A DNA stretch of 64,000 nucleotides from an uncultured Thermomicrobiaceae bacterium. GTDB lineage: Bacteria > Chloroflexota > Chloroflexia > Thermomicrobiales > Thermomicrobiaceae. This document shows positions 52,502 through 61,513 of the stretch, piece by piece; positions within the stretch are counted from its first letter, which is position 1, and every line of letters begins with the position of its first letter. The notes below the pieces were generated by a model that was not told where the DNA came from, ran no database searches, and saw nothing but the letters and a program-made list of their open reading frames with translations. The DNA lies in the NCBI GenBank assembly GCA_938082375.1, contig CALKCJ010000048.1, positions 1 to 64,000 of the forward strand, given 5' to 3'. The position numbers were made by a program, and so were the translations under genes.

Positions 52502-53467
52502 GTGACCACCCTTATCCAGCCAATTCCGCCTGGACGTCCCTCCTTTCTCGCCATGCCGCGGCTCGAGCGGCTCGATCAGCTCGAGGCGGACGTCGCGATC
52601 CTGGCTGTACCCTACGGCGTTCCTTATGATATGGAAGGTTCCCGCTTCGCATCGGCCCCCGCGCCCTGGGCCATCCGCGAGCAGTCGCTGTGGTTCCGCC
52701 GGTACCTGGGCCATTACGAGGTCGACTTCGGCGGCGACCTCTTCGCTGGTCGCGAGGTGCGCATCGTCGACTGCGGTCAGGTTGCCATGGAGCCCGGGCA
52801 GTACCTGGAGAACATGCGGCGGGTGACCGAGTCGGTGCAGGCGATCCTCCGGCGCGGCGCGGTGCCGATCGTGCTGGGTGGCGACCATGCGGTGCCGATC
52901 CCGGTGCTGCGGGCCTATAAGGACTTCGGGCCCATCTTCGTCGTGCAGATCGATGCTCATCTCGACTGGCGTGACGAGGTGAACGGCGTGCGTGAAGGGC
53001 TGAGCAGCCCGATGCGGCGCGCCTCGGAAATGCCCTGGGTCTGCGGCATGGCCCAGCTCGGCCTGCGGGGAGTGGGCAGCGGCCGGCAACAGGAGTTCGA
53101 CGATGCCCGTGCGTACGGGAGCATCCTGATCTCCGCGCGCGAGGTGCACGAGCAGGGCGTCTCTGCCGCGCTGGGGCGGATCCCGGTGGCCGAGCGCTAC
53201 TACGTGACCTTCGATGCTGATGGGCTTGACCCGGCGATTGCCCCCGGCGTGAACGCGCCAGCGCCCGGCGGCCTGACGTACTACCAAGTGTTCGACCTGC
53301 TGCGCGGGCTAGCCGAGCGGGGCCGAGTAATGGGCCTCGACGTCGTGGAAGTCGTGCCGGCACGCGATCCGGCCGGGATCACCAGCCTGCACGCAACCCG
53401 GTTGATTCTCGACTTCATCGGCGTGCTGGCGCATACTGGCCAGATCGGCCGGCAGAAAGTCGGCTGA
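52502..53467 (+). CDS. Ureohydrolase (agmatinase/arginase family)
   Basis: A 321-residue enzyme with the metal-binding motifs of the family: GGDH (H129), DAHLD (D151, H153, D155) and DADGLD (D238, D240). It should cleave urea from a guanidino compound such as agmatine or guanidinobutyrate. The usual SHGTP motif is replaced by SSPMRRA, which is found in a subgroup of agmatinase-like proteins. The start is GTG 52502. It stands opposite a flavin reductase gene and before a membrane-protein gene. Confidence 0.87.
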   Translation: MTTLIQPIPPGRPSFLAMPRLERLDQLEADVAILAVPYGVPYDMEGSRFASAPAPWAIREQSLWFRRYLGHYEVDFGGDLFAGREVRIVDCGQVAMEPGQYLENMRRVTESVQAILRRGAVPIVLGGDHAVPIPVLRAYKDFGPIFVVQIDAHLDWRDEVNGVREGLSSPMRRASEMPWVCGMAQLGLRGVGSGRQQEFDDARAYGSILISAREVHEQGVSAALGRIPVAERYYVTFDADGLDPAIAPGVNAPAPGGLTYYQVFDLLRGLAERGRVMGLDVVEVVPARDPAGITSLHATRLILDFIGVLAHTGQIGRQKVG

Positions 53468-53501
53468 GTGTAACCGGCGAAGGGGAGAGGTGGAGGTCGT
53501 G

Positions 53502-53864
53502 ATGCGAGACCGCGAGCGGCTCGGGCCTCTCGAGCCAGCGACACCGGCCATGGCTGGCAAGGTGCTCGTAACGGGTACGGCCTTCCTGGTGACCGGTGCC
53601 GCGTGGGCGCTGATGAGTTATTACCAGTTCGTCGGGGGCGACCGGTCGATCGGGACGATCGATGCACTGCTGGCGGTGATCCACGTGTTCGCTGGCCTGT
53701 TGCTCTACCGCCGGGTGCCCTATAGCGTGCTGCTGGGCCTCGTGGTGGTGCTCCTCGGGCTGGCCGCGGCGTTCTTGAACGAGTACCTCTTCCTGCTCGT
53801 GCCGGATGGGCTGAGCGGCCTGCTCTTGATCCTCAGCTCCCGGGAGCCGAGGAGGACAGGATAG
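53502..53864 (+). CDS. Small four-helix membrane protein
   Basis: A 120-residue protein with four hydrophobic segments (VLVTGTAFLVTGAAWALMSY, LAVIHVFAGLLLYR, SVLLGLVVVLLGLAAAFL, LLVPDGLSGLLLIL). The start is taken as ATG 53502, five bases past GGAGG; GTGs upstream are in frame. Function unknown; close behind the ureohydrolase gene, so possibly co-transcribed. Confidence 0.65.
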   Translation: MRDRERLGPLEPATPAMAGKVLVTGTAFLVTGAAWALMSYYQFVGGDRSIGTIDALLAVIHVFAGLLLYRRVPYSVLLGLVVVLLGLAAAFLNEYLFLLVPDGLSGLLLILSSREPRRTG

Positions 53865-54072
53865 AGCTGGGTCTCTGCTAGGCCTGAGAGGGGAAAGGTG
53901 CTCGTTTGTCTTCGAGACCTGCTAGAATCGGGCAGTTCGCGTCGAGACTCGAACGCTATCCGGCAACGATCGGTGATAATGCATACCGAGCTCGGACGAT
54001 GCCGCGTCCGAGACCCGCGAGGCCGCGCGCCCAGTGGTCACGGGCGACCGTAGTGCGAGGAGCGATGGGGCT

Positions 54073-54672
54073 ATGAGCCGACCGATCGACGAACTGGATC
54101 TCGCGATCATACGCTTACTGCAACAGGACAGCCGCATGCCGAGCGCCGAGATCGCACGCCAGCTTGCAGTCGCTGAGCGGACAGTGCGGGCCCGAATCAA
54201 TCGCCTCGTGCAGGACGACGTGATCAGGCTCGTCGCCGTCCTGAACCCGGCGAAGCTTGGCTATGAGGTGGTCGCTGACATCTTCCTGGAAGTGGAGCAT
54301 ACTCGCCTGGAGGAGATCGCCGCTCGTCTCGCCCAGATGCAAGAGGTCAGCTACGTCGGCCTGACGACTGGGGAGCGAGACATCAGTGTCCAAGTCTTCG
54401 TCCCCTCGATCGATGCGCTCTACCGGTTCATCACCGAGCGGCTGAGCACCATTCCCGGAGTGCTCAATACGACGACCTACATCGTACCCCGGGTCCTCAA
54501 GTGGCTGCACCATTGGACACTGCCCGACCATCTCCTGACGCCGGAGGCCGCGCGGCCCACCAGGCGGCGTCGGGCTGCTCGCGAGCGAGCCGAGCGAGTA
54601 GGGGATGGCGGTCGCCAGGACGGAAAGCGACAGCGAAGCCGGAAGACGATGGAAATCGGAGCCGAATCATGA
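54073..54672 (+). CDS. Lrp/AsnC-family regulator with basic tail
   Basis: A 199-residue regulator. Residues 1-60 are an AsnC helix-turn-helix (LDLAIIRLLQQDSRMPSAEI, then RTVRARINRLVQDDVIRLVA); residues 65-145 form the RAM/AsnC_trans_reg ligand domain (VGLTTGERDISVQVFVPS). The last ~45 residues are an Arg/Lys-rich extension absent from normal 150-residue Lrp proteins. The stop overlaps the ATG of the aminotransferase gene (ATGA), so the two are coupled and the regulator likely responds to an amino acid handled by that enzyme. A -10-like TAGAAT lies at 53923-53928. Confidence 0.88.
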   Translation: MSRPIDELDLAIIRLLQQDSRMPSAEIARQLAVAERTVRARINRLVQDDVIRLVAVLNPAKLGYEVVADIFLEVEHTRLEEIAARLAQMQEVSYVGLTTGERDISVQVFVPSIDALYRFITERLSTIPGVLNTTTYIVPRVLKWLHHWTLPDHLLTPEAARPTRRRRAARERAERVGDGGRQDGKRQRSRKTMEIGAES

Positions 54673-55970
54673 CCACGACCGCACGGAGCAGCACGCATCA
54701 GGCATGGCTGGAGCGGGCGCGTTCGGCACTCGGGGGTGCAGTCACCAGCTTCAAGCCGCCGAACGAGCTGGCGATCGTGATCTCGCACGGGCTTGGCAGC
54801 CGGATCTACGATGTGGATGGCCGGGAGTATATCGACTACGTGATGGGCTCCGGCCCCTTGATCATCGGCCATGCGCACCCGGCCGTGGTCGAGGCGGTTT
54901 CCCGCCAGGCGGCCCTTGGCTCCACCTTTTACTGGCTGACTGTCCCGGCGATCGAGCTGGCGGAGAAGATCGTCGAGGCAGTGCCCTGTGCCGAGCAGGT
55001 GAAGTTCGTGTCCTCCGGTTCAGAGGCAACCTTCCATGCCCTGCGGATCGCTCGCGCCTACACCGGCAAGCAGAAGATCCTCAAATTCGAAGGTGGCTTT
55101 CACGGCGTCAACGACTATGCCATGATGAGCGCCTTGGCCTCGGAGCCCACGCCCTATCCACACCCGATCCCCGACTCCGACGGTATCCCGCCCCAGCTCG
55201 CCGAGACGGTGCTCGTCTCCCGCTGGAACGACCTAGAGCTGACCCAGCGGCTCATCGAGGAGCACGCGCACGAGCTAGCGGCGGTCATCTGCGAGCCGCT
55301 GCAACGCGCGCTGGTTCCAGCGCCGGGCTTCCTCCAGGAGTTGCGCCGGCTGACCGAGCAGCACAGCGTGCTTCTGATCTTCGACGAGATCGTCACCGGC
55401 TTCCGGCTGGCCTATGGCGGCGCCCAGGAGCGCTACGGCGTCGTGCCCGACTTGGCTACGTACGGCAAAGCGGTCAGCGGTGGGTTTCCCCTGGCGGCCA
55501 TCGCCGGCAAGGCGGAAATCATGGCAGTGACCGACCCCTCCCGCCGCGGTCGTGGCGAACCGGTCGCCCACCTGAGCGGCACGCTCAATGGTAACCCAGT
55601 AGCCGCGGCTGCCGGGCTCGCGACCCTGAGCGTGCTGCGCGAGCCGGGAGTGTACGAACAGCTCTACCGCACCACCGAGCTGCTGAAGGCTGGCCTGCGT
55701 GAACTGGCAGCCGAGCGTAGTATGGCGGTGCAAGTGCTGGGCGAAGGCCCGCTCTTCCAGGTCCTCTTCGGGGAGCAGGAGCCGAAAGACCATCCGGGCG
55801 TGCTGGCGACCGACCGGGCGCGGGCCCGTCGCTTCGGGCTTGCCTGTTTGGAGCGTGGGCTGTTCGTCAACCCTGGCGAGAAGTTCTACGTCTCGCTCGC
55901 CCACTCCACCGAGGACGTGGAGCGCACGCTCGATGTCTTCGAAGCCGCACTGGACGAAGTCCGCGACTGA
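54669..55970 (+). CDS. Class III aminotransferase (glutamate-1-semialdehyde aminomutase-like)
   Basis: A 433-residue PLP enzyme. The PLP lysine is K267 in ATYGKAVSGGFPLAA; other family motifs are VKFVSSGSEATFHALRIAR, GGFHGVNDY and IFDEIVTGFR. Sequence resembles GSA aminomutase but heme-biosynthesis partners are not nearby and the Lrp gene is coupled upstream, so an amino-acid transaminase or aminomutase in catabolism is likelier than hemL. Start ATG 54669 overlaps the Lrp stop. Confidence 0.87.
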   Translation: MTTTARSSTHQAWLERARSALGGAVTSFKPPNELAIVISHGLGSRIYDVDGREYIDYVMGSGPLIIGHAHPAVVEAVSRQAALGSTFYWLTVPAIELAEKIVEAVPCAEQVKFVSSGSEATFHALRIARAYTGKQKILKFEGGFHGVNDYAMMSALASEPTPYPHPIPDSDGIPPQLAETVLVSRWNDLELTQRLIEEHAHELAAVICEPLQRALVPAPGFLQELRRLTEQHSVLLIFDEIVTGFRLAYGGAQERYGVVPDLATYGKAVSGGFPLAAIAGKAEIMAVTDPSRRGRGEPVAHLSGTLNGNPVAAAAGLATLSVLREPGVYEQLYRTTELLKAGLRELAAERSMAVQVLGEGPLFQVLFGEQEPKDHPGVLATDRARARRFGLACLERGLFVNPGEKFYVSLAHSTEDVERTLDVFEAALDEVRD

Positions 55971-56138
55971 GGCGCTCGTGCTCCCGGTTCGGGCCTGGCC
56001 GAGCCTGCCCGCCTGATGCTGACCGGCCTGACGCGCGGTTCGGCCTCTCACTGTCCCCGCGCCTGCCGTGACACCCTCGGCACTTAGACTAGCCGCTGCC
56101 TGGCATGCGACCTTCCCTGCTCTCGGCGCTCGGACGCG

Positions 56139-56391
56139 GTGCGCGAAGACCTGCTCGTGGTCGCGAGGCAAGCGCAGGAGCTTGTCACTCAGGCGGAACA
56201 CGCGCTATCGGACGCCTCGGCGCGGCTCGTCAAGGCCAGTGAACGCTTCGTACGCGCGTCCAGAGAAGCGAGTGACGCCACAGGTCGTGTCAGTGCCCAG
56301 CTCCGCCGCCTTCAATTGATGCTTGATGCTCGCGGTGAACCTTGTCCTCGCGCTCGGGCTGCTCGCCGCGGTGCTGATCGCGCTGCGATGA
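56139..56391 (+). pseudogene. Coiled-coil plus membrane-anchor protein, broken by tandem duplication
   Basis: GTG 56139 begins a helical, Ala/Arg/Gln-rich coiled-coil (LLVVARQAQELVTQAEHALS, SEFVRASREASD-like segments) with no charge bias for a known family. At 56316-56329 an exact 7-base tandem repeat shifts the frame. Deleting one copy gives RLQLMLAVNLVLALGLLAAV followed by LIALR and a stop at 56389-56391, that is, a coiled coil ending in a membrane helix, 81 residues in all. As it stands the frame runs on out of phase into Arg-rich sequence. Function is unknown. Confidence 0.65.
56316..56329. repeat. 7-bp tandem duplication causing a frameshift
   Basis: TTGATGC occurs twice in a row (56316-56322 and 56323-56329). 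Removal of one copy restores a membrane helix in frame with the preceding coiled coil. Confidence 0.85.
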
Positions 56392-56515
56392 CGCCCGCTT
56401 GCCGCAGCTGGCGAGCGCATGGAAACGTCGCTTGCCTTGCCCGTCATTCGACTGTTCGCTACGCTTGCCCTGCGAGGGTATCTGGTTCATTTGCCGGACG
56501 GAACGGAGGGTGCTC

Positions 56516-57520
56516 ATGCGTGCAGCGCGGTTCTTTGGCCCGGGGGACTTCCGGCTGGTCGAGATCGAGCGCCCGTCGCCCAATCCGGGCGAGGTGCTGC
56601 TGCGGGTGCGGGCGGCTGGGCTGTGCCACTCGGACCTCCATATCATTTATGACGAGCTCGGAGGATATCCCTTCCCCACACCACTGACGCTCGGCCACGA
56701 GATCGCTGGCGAGGCGATCGAGGTCGGCCCGGGCGTCGATCCGTCGCTGCTCGGGCGGCGCTTCGCTGTCTTCGGCCCGGCTGGCTGTGGCCAGTGCGCG
56801 TTCTGCCGGGCCGGGCGCGACAACCTCTGCACCCAGAGCCTGCCGATCGGCCTGGCGCGGGACGGCGGGTACGCCGAGTTCGTGGCCGTGCCTGCCCATG
56901 CGCTGGTGCCGGTGCCGGACGGCGTCGGCGACTCCGAAGCTGCCGTGGCGACCGACGCTGTCCTGACATCCTTCCACGCGCTCGCCCACGTGGCGCGAGT
57001 GCAACCCGGCGAGACTGCCGTCATCATCGGGGCCGGTGGGCTGGGCTTGAACGCGATTCAGGTCGCCAAATCGCTCGGGGCGTACGTGGTCGCGCTCGAT
57101 CTCCAGCCGCGCAAGCTGGAGCTGGCGCGCCAGTTCGGGGCTGACCTGGCGCTCGACAGCCGCGACGTCGATCCGGAGAAGCCGCTGCTCGACCGGCGGA
57201 TCGACGTGGTCGGCGATTTCGTGGGCAACGATGCGACGAAGCTGCTGGCCCAGCGGCTGGTAGGCCGGGGTGGCCGCGTGGTGCTGGTCGGGTTGGGTAG
57301 CGTCGGCGGGCCGCTGCTTGGCCTGCGGGTCGTTGCGGACGAAGTCGCGATCCTGGGCAGCTTCTGGGGTACCCGCGCGGAGTTGGCAACCGTGCTCGAC
57401 TTGATCGCCCGAGGGATCCTGCGGCCGCCGGTCGAGACGCACCCGCTGGACGAGATCCTTACCTGGGTGCAGCGGTTGCGCGAGGGGGCGGTCGAGCACC
57501 GGGTGGCTCTAGTACCCTGA
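56516..57520 (+). CDS. Zinc-dependent alcohol dehydrogenase
   Basis: A 334-residue medium-chain dehydrogenase/reductase. Catalytic zinc ligands: C37 (GLCHSDLH) and H61/E62 (LGHEIAGEAIEVG). Structural zinc cysteines: C91, C94, C97, C105 (CGQCAFCRAGRDNLC). The cofactor site is VIIGAGGLGLNAIQVAKSLG. It oxidises an alcohol with NAD(P)+; substrate unknown. ATG 56516 follows GGAGGG. Confidence 0.9.
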   Translation: MRAARFFGPGDFRLVEIERPSPNPGEVLLRVRAAGLCHSDLHIIYDELGGYPFPTPLTLGHEIAGEAIEVGPGVDPSLLGRRFAVFGPAGCGQCAFCRAGRDNLCTQSLPIGLARDGGYAEFVAVPAHALVPVPDGVGDSEAAVATDAVLTSFHALAHVARVQPGETAVIIGAGGLGLNAIQVAKSLGAYVVALDLQPRKLELARQFGADLALDSRDVDPEKPLLDRRIDVVGDFVGNDATKLLAQRLVGRGGRVVLVGLGSVGGPLLGLRVVADEVAILGSFWGTRAELATVLDLIARGILRPPVETHPLDEILTWVQRLREGAVEHRVALVP

Positions 57521-57601
57521 GCTGGGCCACGGACGGCCGCGGGAGCGCACGGTGTGACAGCTCTCCGTGTGGATCGTTTTGCGGGAACCAAGGATGGGCT
57601 G

Positions 57602-58039
57602 ATGAGCGAAGGAACACGGGATCTTCGATCACGAGCATACTTGCGGCCAGGCTTTGTGATCCGACGGGTTGTTAACCCGCTGATCGCGCGCCTGGGGATG
57701 ACAACGATACTGGCAGTACGGGGGCGGAAGACCGGCCGCTGGCACACTGTGCCGGTTCACGTCCTCGAGTATGGAGGTCGGCGGTACCTGCTTGCGTCAC
57801 GGGGCGAGACTGAGTGGGTGCGTAACCTCCGGACAGTCGGCGGTGGTGAGCTTCGCCGGCGGGGCCAGATCGAGCGCTTTCGGACGGTCGAGGTGCCGGA
57901 GGCGGAGAAGCCGCCGCTGATCGAGGCCTACCTCCAGCGCTGGGGCTGGCAGGTACTGGCCCAGTTTGCCGTGCTGCCCGACCCTGCTCACCACCCGGTC
58001 TTCCGTATCGAGCCGGTCAAGGCCGCGTCGGTATCCTGA
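57602..58039 (+). CDS. Deazaflavin-dependent nitroreductase-like (DDN/F420) protein
   Basis: A 145-residue split-barrel protein of the deazaflavin-dependent nitroreductase group (ILAVRGRKTGRWHTVPVHVL, LASRGETEWVRNLRTVGGGE). These use F420 or FMN for two-electron reductions. Start ATG 57602 behind AAGGATGGG is chosen; a GTG at 57554 is in frame. Located between an alcohol dehydrogenase and a PhzF-type gene. Confidence 0.82.
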   Translation: MSEGTRDLRSRAYLRPGFVIRRVVNPLIARLGMTTILAVRGRKTGRWHTVPVHVLEYGGRRYLLASRGETEWVRNLRTVGGGELRRRGQIERFRTVEVPEAEKPPLIEAYLQRWGWQVLAQFAVLPDPAHHPVFRIEPVKAASVS

Positions 58040-58142
58040 CCATGACTCCGTGCCGCGCGTTCACGCCGCTACCCACCGTCTCTGGCGCCCGAAGCGGGTA
58101 GAGGGATATCTAGCACATCGGCATGGGAAGAAGGGATGCAGC

Positions 58143-58985
58143 ATGGGCCGCCGATTCCAGCTCGTGGATGTCTTCCACGGTGGGCCGTTTTCCGGTAACC
58201 CGCTCGCCGTGGTTCTCGATGCCGAGGGGCTCTCGACCGAGGAGATGCAGCGGATTGCTCGCTGGCTGAATCTCTCGGAGACGGCTTTCCTGCTGCCGCC
58301 GACGACGAGCGCTGCGGACTATCGCGTCCGGATCTTCACGCTGGAGCGGGAGCTGCCGTTCGCCGGCCACCCGACGCTGGGGAGCTGCCACGCTTGGCTC
58401 GTGGCCGGCGGCAGGCCGCGGAGCGAGGACGAGATCGTCCAGGAGTGCGGGGCGGGGCTCGTGCGCATCTGCCGCCGCGAGGGTCTCCTGGCGTTCGCCG
58501 CGCCGCCGCTCGTTCGCAGCGGGCCGGTCGATGGGTCCACCCTTCGGACGATCGAGACGGTTCTTCGCATCGACCGGTCGCGTCTCGTCGATGCCCAGTG
58601 GGCCGACAACGGGCCCGGTTGGGTTGCCGTTCTCCTCGAGTCGGCGGAAGAGGTGCTGGCCCTCGAGCCCCTCAAGCAGTTCCCGAGCCGTGTCGAGATC
58701 GGCGTGGTCGGTCCCTACCCGGCAGCTAGCCCCGTCGCCTTCGAGCTGCGCGCGTTCTTCAGCGATCACCAGGGCAACCTGGTGGAGGATCCGGTCACGG
58801 GCAGCCTCAACGCGTCGGTGGCGCAGTGGCTCCTGTCCTCCGGCCGTGCCAGGGCACCGTATGTCGCTTCCCAGGGGACGCGCCTCGGTCGCGCTGGCCG
58901 GGTCGTGATCGACCAGGATCGCGAGGGCACTGTCTGGGTCGGTGGCAGGACGACGACGTGCTTCGCTGGCGAATACCTGCTCTAG
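58143..58985 (+). CDS. PhzF-family isomerase
   Basis: A 280-residue, two-lobe isomerase of the PhzF/DAP-epimerase fold. E46 in NLSETAFLL is the catalytic glutamate and GNPLAVVLDA, ELPFAGHPTLGS and LVEDPVTGSLNA are family signatures. Reactions in the family are 1,3-proton shifts; the substrate is unknown and there is no phenazine gene nearby. ATG 58143 follows GAAGGG. Confidence 0.88.
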   Translation: MGRRFQLVDVFHGGPFSGNPLAVVLDAEGLSTEEMQRIARWLNLSETAFLLPPTTSAADYRVRIFTLERELPFAGHPTLGSCHAWLVAGGRPRSEDEIVQECGAGLVRICRREGLLAFAAPPLVRSGPVDGSTLRTIETVLRIDRSRLVDAQWADNGPGWVAVLLESAEEVLALEPLKQFPSRVEIGVVGPYPAASPVAFELRAFFSDHQGNLVEDPVTGSLNASVAQWLLSSGRARAPYVASQGTRLGRAGRVVIDQDREGTVWVGGRTTTCFAGEYLL

Positions 58986-59104
58986 GCACCGAGCCGTGCA
59001 CGATACGAGGGAAGACCTGGTGGATGGAAACGCTGGCCGTGTGAGCGTAGCGGGTCGACGGTGCCTGGGGGGTACCGGACGTGCAAAGGCGGGAAGCAGC
59101 TCGG

Positions 59105-59458
59105 ATGAGACGGGTGCAGGCGTGGGCGCTGTTACTGGCTGGCCTGATGGTCGCGGTGCCGATCGTGGTACCGCTCCTGGTACGTGGCACTCGGAATCCT
59201 GGGGTGTGGTCGGGTATTGGGTTAGTGCTCATGCTGGGCGCGCCAGGGGTGCTGGCCGGGTTGCTCCTGGCGCTGAGCGAGGCCCGTTGGGCTCGTTGGA
59301 CCGCGCTGGCCCTCTCCCTGTTCTTCGTGTTCGTCGCCTTGGCCATGGCAGGTTTCCTCGCTGGCTATCTTTACCTGCCGATGGCGCTCGGACTGGTGAT
59401 CCTCTCGGTCATTGCGCTTCGGCATGGCAGCACCCGTACGGCTGATGGGGGTATCTAA
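59105..59458 (+). CDS. Small four-helix membrane protein
   Basis: A 117-residue protein with four hydrophobic segments (AWALLLAGLMVAVPIVVPLL, IGLVLMLGAPGVLAGLLLAL, WTALALSLFFVFVALAMAGF, LPMALGLVILSVIAL). Start ATG 59105 after GGGAAG. I do not know the family. It lies between phzF-like and parA genes. Confidence 0.65.
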   Translation: MRRVQAWALLLAGLMVAVPIVVPLLVRGTRNPGVWSGIGLVLMLGAPGVLAGLLLALSEARWARWTALALSLFFVFVALAMAGFLAGYLYLPMALGLVILSVIALRHGSTRTADGGI

Positions 59459-59577
59459 CGGAGTTGATCGCTGCCCCGCCCGGCTGCGGGGCCGGCCGCG
59501 AGCGTGGCACGTTTCTCTCACACTCTACGAAAGGACATCGCTCGCCGGTGAGTGGTGCCAAGACGACTCGTGCCCGC

Positions 59578-59607
59578 TGGACACAACCGACCGGGTTCTG
59601 GTAGGCT
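59578..59607 (+). promoter_or_regulatory. Predicted parAB promoter
   Basis: TGGACA at 59578-59583 and TAGGCT at 59602-59607 with an 18-base spacer, pointing to parA. Confidence 0.45.
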
Positions 59608-59617
59608 AGAGAGGCGG

Positions 59618-59629
59618 CTGTACGTACAG
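59618..59629. promoter_or_regulatory. 12-base palindrome before parA
   Basis: CTGTACGTACAG is a perfect palindrome just downstream of the predicted promoter and 21 bases before parA. It could be an operator for ParA/ParB autoregulation. Confidence 0.5.
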
Positions 59630-59650
59630 ATTCGCAGGGGGACGATCTCG

Positions 59651-60433
59651 ATGACGCCGGCTGTCGCCTTCTTCAACCAGAAGGGTGGGACTGCCAAGAC
59701 CACGAGCACCCTCAACGTCGGGGCCGCCATGGCTGAGCAGGGGCTCCGGGTTCTGGCCTTCGATCTCGATCCCCAGGCCAGCCTGACGATGGCGCTCGGC
59801 ATCGATGTCCAATCGCTCCCGCTCTCCGTCTACGACCTGCTGGTCGACGAGACGGTAGCGCTGGCCGAGGTGGCGCAAGCCACGCGCATCCCCGGGTTCG
59901 ACGTCGTGCCGAGCCATCCGGATCTGGCGGCCGCCGAGCTGGAGCTACTGAGCGAGCTCGAGCGCGAGCGCAAGCTGAGTCTCAAGCTCCAGGCCGCCCA
60001 GCCGCTCCCGTACGACGTGGTTCTGATCGACAGCCCACCGGCCCTGAACATCCTGAGCATCAACATCCTGGTGGCTGCCAACACGCTGGTAATCCCGATC
60101 GAGCCGCACCCCCTCTCGCTGATGGTGCTGCGCCGGCTCTTCGAGACCGTCAACCGAGTACGCCGGCTTAACCCGCGGCTCGAGGTGCTGGGTTTCCTGC
60201 CCACCAAGGTCCACCACTCCTCGCGCCTGGCGGCCGACATGCTGGCGACGCTGCGCGAGCAGTTCCCCGAGTTGCCGCTTCTACCCTTGATCCCGCTCTC
60301 GGTCAAGGGCGCTGAGTCGGTCGCTGAGCATAGCTCGATCCTTCAGTACCAGCCGCGGTCGCCGCTGGCCGCGGCCTACCGGCAGGCGGCGGCCGAGATC
60401 GCTCGACGCGTAGGGAGTCCCAGCCATGTCTGA
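59651..60433 (+). CDS. parA: Chromosome/plasmid partition ATPase ParA
   Basis: A 260-residue Walker-type partition ATPase. The deviant Walker A loop is [15 protein letters not shown], the second lysine-type motif is [10 protein letters not shown], and the Walker B strand is [10 protein letters not shown]. It forms the moving ATPase that segregates replicons. The start is ATG 59651 behind GGGGGA. It overlaps parB by eight bases, the standard parAB layout, and so marks a replicon partition locus. Confidence 0.93.
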   Translation: MTPAVAFFNQKGGTAKTTSTLNVGAAMAEQGLRVLAFDLDPQASLTMALGIDVQSLPLSVYDLLVDETVALAEVAQATRIPGFDVVPSHPDLAAAELELLSELERERKLSLKLQAAQPLPYDVVLIDSPPALNILSINILVAANTLVIPIEPHPLSLMVLRRLFETVNRVRRLNPRLEVLGFLPTKVHHSSRLAADMLATLREQFPELPLLPLIPLSVKGAESVAEHSSILQYQPRSPLAAAYRQAAAEIARRVGSPSHV

Positions 60434-61493
60434 AGCTCGCCCGCTCCAGGAGCCGGTGCCGTCGCTGCGGAACCTCCCCGGTGACCAACCAGCCCCAGGC
60501 AGCCAGCCGCCGCGCCGACGTCGCCGCTTCACGGTGGACGCGCTCTTCGCCGATACCTCGCCGCGGGCGGTCGGCACACGCGAGCTGGCGACGGCCAGGG
60601 AGATCCGGCTGGATCGGATCGAGCCCGACCCTGACCAGCCGCGACGCTCCTACGACCAAGAGCGGCTGGAGGAGCTGGCAGCCTCGATCCGCCTCGAGGG
60701 TGTCTTGCAGCCGATCGCCGTGCGCTACGACCCCGAGCGTGACCGCTACGTGATCATCCACGGCGAGCGTCGCTGGCGGGCGGCCCAGCTCGCCAGGTTG
60801 GAGAGCATCCCGGCGATCGTCCGCGAGGTGGGCGAGGAGCAGCGGCTGATCCAGCAGCTTATGGAGAACATCCTGCGCGAGGACCTGAATGCGCTCGATC
60901 GGGCCGCCGCACTGCGCCGGCTGAAGCGGCAGATGGGCGATGCTCCCTGGGAGCAGGTGGCCGAGGCGGTGGGGATCAAGCGCAGTCGGCTCTTCCAGCT
61001 CCTGAGCACCGAGAAGCTGCCGGAGCCGGTGCAGGCCGAGATCCGGGCCGGCCGGCTCTCGGAGAAGCAGAGCCGGCCGCTGCATGGTCTGCCAGAGTGG
61101 GCACAGGCGGCGCTGGCCGAGCTGATCGTCGAGGAGGGGCTGGAGCAGCGGGAGATCGAGCGGCTGGCTCGGGCGCTGCGCGCGAATCCCGAGCTAGCGC
61201 AGCAAGACGTGGAGTCGCTGCGCGAGCAGCTCCGCCGCATGCGGAGTACACTCGTCGCCGCCCAGGTTCGCCGTGGCCGCCAGGCTGAGCCGGCTGTCCG
61301 GCCTAGCACGCCGCAGCCGGCAAGCGCCGACGGCCCGGCGATGGCCGTGCTGGAGCAAGTGAGGGAACTCGGGGAGACGTTGATCCGGCTCGACGCCGCC
61401 CGCCTGGCCGGAGACGAGCGCGCCCAGCTCGCCACCGAGTTACGCGGCTTGGCCCAGCAGATCCGTCGTACGCTGCGCGCGCTGGGGGACTGA
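60426..61493 (+). CDS. parB: Partition protein ParB
   Basis: A 355-residue CTP-dependent clamp protein. The N-terminal CTP-binding region has GERRWRAAQ and MENILREDLNALDRA, followed by the helix-turn-helix (AEAVGIKRSRLFQLLSTEKL). The C-terminal dimerisation part is helical and Arg-rich. It loads at parS sites; a canonical parS (TGTTTCACGTGAAACA) is not found in the window by eye. Overlap with parA ensures co-expression. Confidence 0.92.
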   Translation: MSEARPLQEPVPSLRNLPGDQPAPGSQPPRRRRRFTVDALFADTSPRAVGTRELATAREIRLDRIEPDPDQPRRSYDQERLEELAASIRLEGVLQPIAVRYDPERDRYVIIHGERRWRAAQLARLESIPAIVREVGEEQRLIQQLMENILREDLNALDRAAALRRLKRQMGDAPWEQVAEAVGIKRSRLFQLLSTEKLPEPVQAEIRAGRLSEKQSRPLHGLPEWAQAALAELIVEEGLEQREIERLARALRANPELAQQDVESLREQLRRMRSTLVAAQVRRGRQAEPAVRPSTPQPASADGPAMAVLEQVRELGETLIRLDAARLAGDERAQLATELRGLAQQIRRTLRALGD

Positions 61494-61513
61494 GCCATCC
61501 AGGCCCCGTTTCC

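Noticed and set aside
54669-55970. Calling the aminotransferase hemL
   Set aside because: Family similarity is real but no heme-synthesis gene is near and the coupled Lrp regulator suggests amino-acid metabolism.
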